In this document: in pieces, positions 46,405 to 54,365 of the stretch
How positions within the stretch are numbered: position 1 is the stretch's first letter
Layout: every line of letters starts with the position of its first letter
Assembly: GCA_024402695.1 (NCBI GenBank)
Contig: JAKSTG010000003.1
Span: 1 to 64,000 of the forward strand
Origin: Treponema sp.
Lineage (GTDB): Bacteria; Spirochaetota; Spirochaetia; Treponematales; Treponemataceae
Length of the DNA stretch: 64,000 nt
Reading direction: 5' to 3'
Program-made: the position numbers and the translations under genes
The notes under the pieces: model-generated
What the model saw: the letters and a program-made list of their open reading frames with translations, nothing else
Told to the model about the DNA's origin: nothing
Databases searched by the model: none

Positions 46405-48168
46405 TTAGTTGATTCCGAATGTTTTGTTGAAGGCAGCTTTTTCTGCAGCTTGACGAGTCAGTTCCAGATCAAAGGCTTCCTGAGAAGGGAGCCAAGGATA
46501 CTGATTCTTAAGGATGCGGATTGCTGCTACAGGATCTCCGCCTGTCATTTCAAGAACTGTAAAGTATTCAGTGAAGAACTTGATTGATTCAACATGCTGG
46601 CTTTCAACTTCAGATGTAATGTCAGTAACAATCCATTTGTCTTTAAGGAAAGTTAAGGTAACTGTATCTACCTGTTTGTCGCAGACAACAATTTCACCTT
46701 CAGTATGAATCATGTTGAATTCAACTTTCTGAACTGAATTCATTTTGTTGTAGACTTTGATTCCTTTGTCTTCTGTTACAGGAACCGGTTTGTCCTTAAG
46801 AACAGGAATGATTACATCCATGTTTTCCGGGCGGCCGTTGATTTTAAGGTTTGTGATTCCGTAAAGTCCAGCTTCCTGAATGTTGTCTTCCTTTAAAAGT
46901 GTAAGGAAGAAGGCTGCTGGATTCTGGATGCCGTAGTCTCTTGAATAGGCCTGACGGTTTTTGCCGATAACATACATCTGGCTAACGATGTTTGCATAAG
47001 CGTTTGCTTTCTTTCCTTTTGAGTGGTCAGAAATGAAAACTGTATCAAGATAGTTGATGCTCTGATAGAAAGCTTCGACTGTTTCTTCTGCAGTAAGACC
47101 TTTTGAAGTCTTGTCCAGTTTTTTTGTTTTTATTGTCTGGAAAGAGATGAAGAAGATAATGAAACCGATTACCGAAAAAGTAATGATTGTACTTGCATTT
47201 CTTCGAATCTTTCTTTTTGTGTTTACGCTGGCAGTTTTGCGGGCCATGTATTCTTCGGCTTTTGTTCCCAGTTCAGAATCGGAAACTACAACGCATTTTG
47301 TTTCTGCTGCTTCAAGCAGTTCCAAAGGGAAGGCAGAAACAGCCTTGTGATATTCAGCCTGAAGACGCGCGGCCTTCTGGGCGTCAGATTCATTTCGAGG
47401 TCTGTCTTCGTTGATTTTTGCAGTAAGAGATTTTCTTTCCTTTTTGCCAGGAATTACAACCTTTGAAGAATTCAGTTCCAGTTCCGAGTCGATTTTCTGT
47501 GCAAGGACAGGATCCAGATCTTCAATGAAGAGTTCGACTGGAAGAAATTTTTTGTCCAGAATATCGGCATTTCTTTCGATTGTATCTACAGCTCCGAATG
47601 GAAGTCTTCCTGTAAGGAGTCTGTATGCCAGGTTTGAACGGGCAAAGCGAAGGGCGTTGTCGCCGTGAAGGGTAGGGTTGATCCACCAGTTAACTTCACG
47701 GGCTTTTACTTCGTCAGTTTTTCCGGCAACGGCGCCTGCCCATAAGGTTTCTGGCAGGAAAAGGGCTGTAAAATCGGTTTCGTTGGTGAGTTCCAGAAGA
47801 ATGCCACCAGCACCGTTCAAAGGCAGGTTGAAACTTTTCTGGCAGCAGTCTGTAAAAATCTTTATGATTGCAAGACCACAGTCAAAAGCCTCTTTTGTTT
47901 CAAGAAGGTCGGCCAGAGTTTTTCCCTCTTTTTCAAAAGGAGAATCTCCAAGGAAAAATACTGTACGGCCGGTATCTGTGTCGAAGCTCTGAACATCCTG
48001 GAAAGTCCAGCCTGAATAATCAAATGAATATGAATCTCCTGATTTTGTTCCTTTTACCAGAACTCCTTTTTCTGTGATTATGGAAGCAAAGCTCATTTTT
48101 CCGAAGTTTTCTTCCAGAATCCCCGAGTTCAGCTGCAAAGTTTTTCCATCAAACGAAATCATATTCAT
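46405..48168 (-). CDS. Single-span membrane protein with pseudokinase-like N-terminal half
   Basis: A 587-residue protein. Residues 1-300 are cytoplasmic and resemble a protein-kinase fold without catalytic residues: a possible C-lobe pattern runs through GAGGILLELT, TALFLPETLW and RFARSNLAYRLLTGRLPF, where kinases have the catalytic loop, APE and the alpha-F helix. No HRD or DFG is present. A basic stretch and membrane helix (RRNASTIITFSVIGFIIFFISF) at about 340-362 is followed by an extracytoplasmic domain of some 220 residues (from AEETVEAFYQSINYLD) with a DUF4878/NTF2-like look. AAGGAA precedes the ATG. The kinase relation is inferred. Confidence 0.55.
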   Translation of the reverse strand: MNMISFDGKTLQLNSGILEENFGKMSFASIITEKGVLVKGTKSGDSYSFDYSGWTFQDVQSFDTDTGRTVFFLGDSPFEKEGKTLADLLETKEAFDCGLAIIKIFTDCCQKSFNLPLNGAGGILLELTNETDFTALFLPETLWAGAVAGKTDEVKAREVNWWINPTLHGDNALRFARSNLAYRLLTGRLPFGAVDTIERNADILDKKFLPVELFIEDLDPVLAQKIDSELELNSSKVVIPGKKERKSLTAKINEDRPRNESDAQKAARLQAEYHKAVSAFPLELLEAAETKCVVVSDSELGTKAEEYMARKTASVNTKRKIRRNASTIITFSVIGFIIFFISFQTIKTKKLDKTSKGLTAEETVEAFYQSINYLDTVFISDHSKGKKANAYANIVSQMYVIGKNRQAYSRDYGIQNPAAFFLTLLKEDNIQEAGLYGITNLKINGRPENMDVIIPVLKDKPVPVTEDKGIKVYNKMNSVQKVEFNMIHTEGEIVVCDKQVDTVTLTFLKDKWIVTDITSEVESQHVESIKFFTEYFTVLEMTGGDPVAAIRILKNQYPWLPSQEAFDLELTRQAAEKAAFNKTFGIN

Positions 48169-48243
48169 AATTATTCCTTTAAAATTATTCCCTATTCCTT
48201 ATTCCCTATTCCTTGAAATAAGACAGTTCTTTTTCTTTATTGA

Positions 48244-49230
48244 TTACCTTTTCCCATTCGGTGCATACAAATAGTTGAAGTAGTCCATTCCCGTAGAGTA
48301 GGTAGCGTTGTTTGCTTTCATTGTCTTTTTGTAAGATTCCATGCTCTTCCAGAAGGTGTAGAATTCAGGATCTTTATTGTAAGAGTCAGCGTAAATGCGT
48401 GCAGCTTCTGCGTCGGCATTACCTTTGATTTCTTCGGAACGTTTGTAGGCTTCAGAAGAAATTGTCTGTTTCTTGTTTTCAAGTTTACCGAGCCATTCAG
48501 CTTTTTTACCTTCACCGTTTGAGCGGTAGGCCTGTGCGATCTGGTTTCTTTCCTTGATCATTTTTGAGTAAACAGATTCTGTAAGTTCGTCAGAGTATTT
48601 TACCTGGCGTGGCAGAATGTCGATGATCTTGATTCCGTATTCAGGAACAAGGCGGTTTGCAGCATCAGTCATCTGGCGTGAAAGTTCGCGGCGACCTTTT
48701 GTAACCAGTTCATTTACTGTGTTTACGTTTACCAGGTCGGCAATTTCTTTAGTGTCTTCGTCAGTTGATTCGTTGTCGGCCTTTGCATCGTTAATGATGT
48801 TTGAACTTCTGACAATTTCACTCAGTCTGTTCTGTGTAATGATTGTGCGTGTTGAAGAATCAACAATGTCAGAAAGTTTGTTGTAGGCATTATTGAGGGA
48901 TGTAAAGTTCTGATAGAACAGGGCAGGGTCTTCAATAATCCAGCGGGCTGTTGTATCAACGATGATGTACTGGTTTTCTTTTGTTGGAATGCGCTGTGGG
49001 TCTCCGTCCAGAGAAAGTACCAGTCTTGGATATGTTGTGATTGTGTCTACGAAAGGCATTTTCAGGTAGAGACCTGCTTCCGAGTGAGTTGTAACAATGC
49101 TTCCGAAGCGGGTTACAACAACCTGGTTTCCTTCATTTACAATGTAAAGAGGCCCGAGGAAAAGGAGAACAACAAGAATGAATACTACTGTTACCAGTGT
49201 TCCGAAAAATCTTTTAAGGTTTGATGTCAT
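48244..49230 (-). CDS. hflC: HflC, SPFH-domain regulator of FtsH
   Basis: A 328-residue membrane-anchored SPFH protein. The N-terminal span (LVTVVFILVVLLFLGPLYIV) is followed by EGNQVVVTRFGSIV, the band-7 start. The EYGIKIIDILPRQVKYSDELTESVY region and the Ala/Glu-rich helix (GNADAEAARIYADSY) are typical of HflC. With HflK it forms large cages around the FtsH protease in the membrane. Its ATG overlaps the hflK stop by one base. Confidence 0.92.
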   Translation of the reverse strand: MTSNLKRFFGTLVTVVFILVVLLFLGPLYIVNEGNQVVVTRFGSIVTTHSEAGLYLKMPFVDTITTYPRLVLSLDGDPQRIPTKENQYIIVDTTARWIIEDPALFYQNFTSLNNAYNKLSDIVDSSTRTIITQNRLSEIVRSSNIINDAKADNESTDEDTKEIADLVNVNTVNELVTKGRRELSRQMTDAANRLVPEYGIKIIDILPRQVKYSDELTESVYSKMIKERNQIAQAYRSNGEGKKAEWLGKLENKKQTISSEAYKRSEEIKGNADAEAARIYADSYNKDPEFYTFWKSMESYKKTMKANNATYSTGMDYFNYLYAPNGKR

Positions 49231-50201
49231 TAGTTTGTACCTCCCAGTGTTTTTACAGGAAGAACATTTTTAAGTTCGCTGTCGATGATGTCAGATTTAT
49301 CTTCTCCAGAGAGAATTTCTTCCATTGTTTCAAGGTAGATGCGTTCACGGGTAACTTTTGGTGAGCGCTTGTATTCTTCGTAAACGGCATTGAAACGGGC
49401 AACATCACCTTTTGCCATGTTTACACGTTCTGCGGCATAACCTTCGGCCTGCTGGATAAGTCTGTCGGCTTCACCCTGAGCTTTAGGAACCTGTGCGTTA
49501 TAAGCTTCTTTACCTTCGTTGATGAAACGGTTCATGTCCTGAATGGCTTTGTTTACGTCTTCAAAGGCGGCCTGAACTCCTTCAGGTGGAACAATGTTCT
49601 GGAGCTGAACTGTGTTTACTTTAATACCAAGGCCAAGATTCTTGAAGTTTTCATTCATCATATCAATGGCCAGATTCTGGATTTCTTCACGGTCAGGACC
49701 CATAACGCTTAAGATGGCGCGGTCGCCAACCAGTTCGTTGATTACAGAACGGGAAATGTCACGGATTGTGGAAGTCTTTTCATATACACCGAAAAGCCAC
49801 TGCTTTGGATCCACAATGCGGTACTGGATAATCCATTCGACATCAACAATGTTCAGGTCCCCAGTAAGCATGGAAGATTCGTCTGTAACATTGTTGCGGT
49901 ATTCATTGTTGCGGCCGGCTTTTACAGTTGTAAAACCGAACTGTTCAGTCTGAACAACTTTTACCGGAACGTTATAGTTTTTGTCGATTCCGAAAGGAAG
50001 TTTGAACTGAAGTCCTGCATCCTTTGTGGTCTGGTATTTACCAAGTCTTGTTACAACAGCCTGTTCAGTTTCATCAACAATATAGAAACATGAGAAACTT
50101 GCTGCAATTGCCACTGCGATTACGATGAGGGCAACATAGGTTGATGGCTTGGAGAAAATATTTTTTCTCTGTCTTTTAGGGCTTTTTTCTTCATCTGCCA
50201 T
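49230..50201 (-). CDS. hflK: HflK, SPFH-domain regulator of FtsH
   Basis: A 323-residue partner of HflC. A basic cytoplasmic start, one membrane span (YVALIVIAVAIAASFSCFYIV) and VDETEQAVVTRLGKY open the band-7 domain; VQLQNIVPPEGVQAAFEDV and the long coiled segment with PKAQGEADRLIQQAEGYA follow. AGGAG lies eight bases before the ATG. No Gly/Pro-rich N-terminal extension as in E. coli HflK. The gene-free palindromic region lies directly upstream. Confidence 0.92.
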   Translation of the reverse strand: MADEEKSPKRQRKNIFSKPSTYVALIVIAVAIAASFSCFYIVDETEQAVVTRLGKYQTTKDAGLQFKLPFGIDKNYNVPVKVVQTEQFGFTTVKAGRNNEYRNNVTDESSMLTGDLNIVDVEWIIQYRIVDPKQWLFGVYEKTSTIRDISRSVINELVGDRAILSVMGPDREEIQNLAIDMMNENFKNLGLGIKVNTVQLQNIVPPEGVQAAFEDVNKAIQDMNRFINEGKEAYNAQVPKAQGEADRLIQQAEGYAAERVNMAKGDVARFNAVYEEYKRSPKVTRERIYLETMEEILSGEDKSDIIDSELKNVLPVKTLGGTN

Positions 50202-50245
50202 AAATCATTCTCCTATTTTGTAAACGTACGATTATTAAAGCTTAT

Positions 50246-50384
50246 AAAAAACTTACTCCCGGTCACAACCACGGACGCCAGGACCGCTCGCTAGCGAGCT
50301 GCATGTGCAGCGCGGTAAAGAAACTATTAAGCCGCGCAGCAAATGCCCCTGTCGTCACGTGTTGTTCCCTCGCGTAAGTTTTTT
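50246..50384. repeat. Palindromic repeat unit A (139 bp) with 11-bp terminal inverted repeats
   Basis: The ends are AAAAAACTTAC (50246-50256) and its exact complement GTAAGTTTTTT (50374-50384). Inside lie GCTCGCTAGCGAGC, a 14-bp palindrome (50286-50299), GCTGCA-TG-TGCAGC (50298-50311) and GCGCGG...CCGCGC (50310-50337) around a 16-base loop that includes AGAAACTATTAA. The core is GC-rich whereas its ends are A/T runs. It lies between hflK (start at 50201) and the deacetylase gene (stop at 50645). The rest of that spacer, 50202-50245, 50385-50418 and 50561-50644, holds only A/T-rich sequence and the hflK ribosome binding site. Confidence 0.8.
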
Positions 50385-50418
50385 ATCATTTTTTTAACGT
50401 AAGTTTACAACAATAAAA

Positions 50419-50560
50419 TTGAAAATTTGCGCGAGGAAGAAAAGCATGTCATCAGCATGACTCGAAGCGCGGCTGGATAGTTTCCTATCCGCGCTTCGCG
50501 TCAAGCGACGCTAGCTAGCGATGCTGATTGACTGCTTTTCGCCCGGGAGTAAATTTTCAA
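50419..50560. repeat. Palindromic repeat unit B (142 bp), inverted relative of unit A
   Basis: The ends are TTGAAAATTT (50419-50428) and AAATTTTCAA (50551-50560). Inside, CGAAGCGC-GGCT-GGATAG (50463-50480) pairs with CTATCC-GCGCTTCG (50485-50498), and GAAAAGCA (50439-50446) plus ATCAGCAT (50451-50458) pair with ATGCTGAT (50521-50528) and TGCTTTTC (50533-50540). Reversed, it shares with unit A the order TTACTCCCGG, CGCTAGC, a 28-base block GCGCGG...GAAACTAT...GCCGCGC (23 of 28 identical by hand count) and CCTCGCG. Thus A and B are inverted copies of one repeat. Confidence 0.8.
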
Positions 50561-50644
50561 GGCTATTTACTAATAAAGTACGTTTAAAAGATAGAAAAAA
50601 TCAGAGGAAAATACAAGAAAAAAAGTTAAAGGATGACTTTAGGG

Positions 50645-52855
50645 CTAAAGTTTGCTTACAGATACCAGCTCGAAATTCTCGTCCAGCAGAGTGTTGATAA
50701 GCAGGTCAATGTGTTCCCAAAGAGTTGTAGGCAGATTTCCCTGAGAAATGCCGATTGTTACAGGAATTACGCCGCCTTTTGTAGCTTTTGTCAGGTCTAC
50801 ATACTCTTCAATGAGCTTTTCAGGGGTAAGATAGGCCTTTCCGTCCTGAATCTGGTGAAGGGTAATGTTGTCTGAATGGAGATGCTGCGAACGGATATAT
50901 TCATAGCCGGCAGCTTTTCCAGCTTCTTCAATAAGGCTGTTGCTTTCGTAATAAGGAGCATGCCAGAAAAGGGAAAGTTCGCTTCCTGTACAAAGAAAGA
51001 ATTCGTCTTCGTTGCGTCCAAGACCTCTGGCAATGAAGTTGTCGTCCACAATGAAAGTAGTGTCTGCCAGGTTTGTGGTTGTAAAGAACATAGAAGCGCA
51101 TTCGTAGCCGTTCAGCGCAATCTGTTTGGTCTGAGATGGATATCTTCTGATGAATTCTCCGTTCAGGAAGAAAGTTCCCGGAATATTGAATTTGCTCAGA
51201 GAAGAGATGATTTTTGGAAGCCCGTCTGCATTGTCGTATGCATCAAAAATCAGGGCAACTTTCTGGCGTTCTGCCATTTTTTTCGTGCTTGATTCATAAA
51301 GAGGCTTAGTAACTGCTTTCTTTGTGAGAGTACGAATGTAAAGGGCGTTTTCAAAATATGGATTGGCGGTAGTTCCGCAGTAGCCACGGTAATTGCCGTT
51401 CTGTGTTGCCTGGTTAATAAGCTGAGTGTTGTTTGACGGCTTCCATTTTCCGCTGGAACCTGCATAGGCATAGCGTTTTCCGTTTTCTGTTTCTGCGATG
51501 ATGTAGCTTGATGAGCTGTCCCAGAAAGTGCATCTGGCAGAAGACAAAGTGATAGTATCTGTTTTGTCTGTTCCACAGATCCATTTGCGGATTGTATTTT
51601 CGCCGCCAATGTAAATGGCGTTGTCTGATTCCCAGACGATGCAGATGATTTTTTCACCTGAGATATGAGAAACCTTGTTCCAGTTATTGATGTCGTAAAC
51701 GTAAAGAGTGCTTCCTGCAAAGAAAGCAACTTTCTGTCTGTCAGGAGAAAGTACGGGTTTCCCCGAATCTTCAATTTCAAGAACAGCGCGGGAAGTTTCT
51801 CCCAGTTTGATTACCGATCCCTGAACCTTTGTAGAATTGAAAGGAAGTTTTTCAAGCCAGAGAATTGGTTCATCATTTTTGTCCCAGAAAATGGAATAGT
51901 CTGCAAGGGAAGCCTTTGAATCTGTGTATGGCTTTGAATAGAGAATATCCATGTAATCGCAGGATGAAACCAGAGTTTTGAAGTACGTAAAGTTTTTCTT
52001 GTCCTGGGCAATTACCAGAGAGGCAGCGTCAGGGCTTACAGAAAAATTGTCGTGAGTTGTATTGAACTGGAAAGGGAGGCGGCCGATAGCTGTTCCCTGA
52101 CCGATGATTCCTGCATAGAGACTTGTTGTGTAGAGTTCACGGGAATTGATCCTGTAAACAATGTAGTCATCAATGTAAACAAGATACTTTTCAGAAGCCC
52201 ATTCAACAGAATTGATGGAACCTCGTCCAATTCTTCTGTAACGTTCTTCAACTTCAACTCCGCGGCCAAGTGCGTCAGGGGAACAGAAGTAAACATTGTT
52301 TTTCTTTTCGTAAACCAGAAGGGAGCCATCGTTTGACCACTTTACAGGAACAGAATCGTAGCTGTAAAGAATGTCATCACAAAGTTCAACTTTTTTTCCG
52401 GATGAAGTATTTTCAAGAATCAGTTTTCCTGTAGCAATTCCTGACTTCTGGATGTAGCAAACCCATTTACCCGTTGAGTTTGGAATGTATGGAGTTGTTA
52501 CGCTTACAGCCAGAGGAATGTCTTCGTTCTGTTTAATCCAGGAAAAAGAATCAGTTGCTGTATAGTATCTTGCTGTCCCGAAACGGTTTCTGATCTGAAG
52601 CACAGGTTTGTTTAAAAGACTGATAACTTCCATCTGTTCAGGGAAGCAGGAGAGAATTTCTTTCTTTGATTTTGTTGTATCACCGGAAAGTTTTGTGTAG
52701 AAAGAGGATTTGTAATTCCAGGAACCTGTAGTTTCATAATTGATTGTGTATACAAGTTCGTTTTTGCCGTTTATGTCAAAGCTGTCAAAAGAGATCTTTG
52801 CAAATACAGGCAGTGCAACAAGCAGAGCTGTAACGGCAAGAATAATTTTTTTCAT
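50645..52855 (-). CDS. Exported protein with beta-propeller-like region and degenerate polysaccharide deacetylase domain
   Basis: A 736-residue periplasmic or surface protein with a signal peptide (KKIILAVTALLVALPVFA). Residues about 20-500 form repeated short strands with WxxD-like turns (NDEPILWLEKL, DRQKVAFFAGSTLYVYD) that suggest a WD40/TolB-type propeller. From about 525 a NodB-like fold follows: VALIFDAYDNADGLPKII, FNIPGTFFLNGEFI, and FWHAPYYESNSL. The metal motif HxxxH is replaced (NGYECASMFF), and the first Asp pair is DAYD, so deacetylation is unlikely. Its ATG overlaps the stop of the zinc-ribbon gene by three bases. Confidence 0.75.
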   Translation of the reverse strand: MKKIILAVTALLVALPVFAKISFDSFDINGKNELVYTINYETTGSWNYKSSFYTKLSGDTTKSKKEILSCFPEQMEVISLLNKPVLQIRNRFGTARYYTATDSFSWIKQNEDIPLAVSVTTPYIPNSTGKWVCYIQKSGIATGKLILENTSSGKKVELCDDILYSYDSVPVKWSNDGSLLVYEKKNNVYFCSPDALGRGVEVEERYRRIGRGSINSVEWASEKYLVYIDDYIVYRINSRELYTTSLYAGIIGQGTAIGRLPFQFNTTHDNFSVSPDAASLVIAQDKKNFTYFKTLVSSCDYMDILYSKPYTDSKASLADYSIFWDKNDEPILWLEKLPFNSTKVQGSVIKLGETSRAVLEIEDSGKPVLSPDRQKVAFFAGSTLYVYDINNWNKVSHISGEKIICIVWESDNAIYIGGENTIRKWICGTDKTDTITLSSARCTFWDSSSSYIIAETENGKRYAYAGSSGKWKPSNNTQLINQATQNGNYRGYCGTTANPYFENALYIRTLTKKAVTKPLYESSTKKMAERQKVALIFDAYDNADGLPKIISSLSKFNIPGTFFLNGEFIRRYPSQTKQIALNGYECASMFFTTTNLADTTFIVDDNFIARGLGRNEDEFFLCTGSELSLFWHAPYYESNSLIEEAGKAAGYEYIRSQHLHSDNITLHQIQDGKAYLTPEKLIEEYVDLTKATKGGVIPVTIGISQGNLPTTLWEHIDLLINTLLDENFELVSVSKL

Positions 52856-53097
52856 TTAGCCATCTCCGCGCTTAAAACCAGAACTGAAAGTTCTCTTTCC
52901 AGTTCATCAATCTGGCGACCGATTTCTTCCATGTGTTCAAACTGTTCTGCAACTTTTTTGTCAGTCAGATTCTGAATCATGGCTTCTCTTGAAGTCTTGT
53001 CTTCAGAGTTGATTTTTGAAGTTCCGCACCATGGGCAGAAAGGGAAGGTTTTATCTGTTGTTCTACCGCAGCATCCGCAAATTGACATGTTTGACAT
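52852..53097 (-). CDS. Small zinc-ribbon protein with coiled-coil tail
   Basis: An 81-residue protein. Cys7 and Cys10 (CGCC) with Cys21 and Cys24 (CPWC) form a zinc ribbon, and residues 40-81 form an amphipathic helix (AEQFEHMEEIGRQIDELEREL). The start at 53097 has AAGGAG eight bases upstream. No signal peptide. Its function is unknown; it is coupled by overlap to the exported pseudo-deacetylase and follows the LysM-M23 gene by 15 bases. Confidence 0.8.
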   Translation of the reverse strand: MSNMSICGCCGRTTDKTFPFCPWCGTSKINSEDKTSREAMIQNLTDKKVAEQFEHMEEIGRQIDELERELSVLVLSAEMAK

Positions 53098-53112
53098 ATT
53101 TCTTTCTCCTTT

Positions 53113-54303
53113 CTATTTCAGCACCGACATTGGGTTGATGTGATTTCCGTTTTTATAAACTGTGAAGTGCAGGTGAGGACCTGTTGAGTATCCTGTGTTT
53201 CCAACCAGACCGATTCTTGTTCCCTGGTTTACGAAAGTTCCTTTGGAAGCGATGATTTTTGACATGTGTGCATAAAGAGTCTGGTAACCGTTTCCGTGGT
53301 CAATGATGATGTGTTTTCCGTAGAGCCATGATTCGCCTGAGAAAATAACAGTTCCGCCCATAGAAGCATAAATTGGAGTTCCTGTTGGACATGCAAAATC
53401 CTGACCTTTGTGGTAAGACTTCTTTCCTGTAATAGGATCAAGTCTTGCACCGTAAGCTGAACTCATGCGGTATGCAGCCTTAATAGGACAGATGAACTGG
53501 TCGCCCATTGCAAGGCTCAGAGTCTTCTGATCAAGTTTTGCACCTGGAAGGAAGATAACCTGTCCAACCTGAAGAACATCGTCTGTAAGATCGTTTACAT
53601 CAAGAATAGCTTCCTGTGAAATGTTGTTCTTTGATGCGATTGAAGCAAGGCTGTCCCCTGATTTTACCTTGTATGAGATACCATCAATGGAAGGAATCTT
53701 CAGTTTCTGTCCTGCGCCAAGAACGCGGACGTTTCCGATATCATTTACAGAAATAAGGGTAGAAATGTTTGTAAGGTGGAATTTCTTTGCAATGCCCGAA
53801 ATTGTGTCGCCTTTCTGAACTTTATAGGTCTGGAAGGTAACAGGCTGTGTAAAGAGAGCCGAACTTACCGGAATATCCGAAATATCACCGTTTTCGCTGA
53901 TTTCGCCGTAGTTTTCCAGGGCAAAATCGGCCATAAGCTTGTCCAGACGTGCGATTTCTGCTTCAGGATCAGCCTGAAGTACCAGAGGGGCTGAATGTTT
54001 GGCGTTATAGCTTGAATACGAAAGGATGCCGAAAGCGGCTCCGAAGGCTACAGCAAAAGCGATTATGCAAATAAGGATGGCTTTTAAGTGAGTTCTGATA
54101 GTATTTCCGGTTTCTGTAAGCCCGCTTCCAAGAACAATAAGAAAAGAGCGGAAAGAGAATACTTTTGGAAGTTTGATTACACGTTCAGTTTTGCCTGCCG
54201 ATTTCTGGGAAAGGGAAAAAGTTCTTTCCTGGCGAGGTTTTCTGTTAATGAGCTGAATTCTGCGTGTTTTTTGCTGATAGTTTGCGTAATTGTATATTTG
54301 CAT
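53113..54303 (-). CDS. LysM-M23 cell-wall endopeptidase
   Basis: A 396-residue envelope protein. A cytoplasmic basic start leads to a membrane span (ILICIIAFAVAFGAAFGILSY) and two LysM domains (YKVQKGDTISGIAKKFHL and YKVKSGDSLASIASKNNI). The C-terminal M23 domain has HKGQD, VIFSGE and HLHF, all zinc ligands present, so it should cut peptidoglycan cross-links. The ATG at 54303 is chosen because the longer frame (to 54423) runs into the divergent PBP gene. There is no clear Shine-Dalgarno. It pairs divergently with the PBP gene, consistent with wall remodelling. Confidence 0.88.
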   Translation of the reverse strand: MQIYNYANYQQKTRRIQLINRKPRQERTFSLSQKSAGKTERVIKLPKVFSFRSFLIVLGSGLTETGNTIRTHLKAILICIIAFAVAFGAAFGILSYSSYNAKHSAPLVLQADPEAEIARLDKLMADFALENYGEISENGDISDIPVSSALFTQPVTFQTYKVQKGDTISGIAKKFHLTNISTLISVNDIGNVRVLGAGQKLKIPSIDGISYKVKSGDSLASIASKNNISQEAILDVNDLTDDVLQVGQVIFLPGAKLDQKTLSLAMGDQFICPIKAAYRMSSAYGARLDPITGKKSYHKGQDFACPTGTPIYASMGGTVIFSGESWLYGKHIIIDHGNGYQTLYAHMSKIIASKGTFVNQGTRIGLVGNTGYSTGPHLHFTVYKNGNHINPMSVLK

Positions 54304-54365
54304 ATTCTGAATATCGGTGAAAAAAACTTTATGTATTAGAAAATAATAGGAAAATCCTTCTGCGC

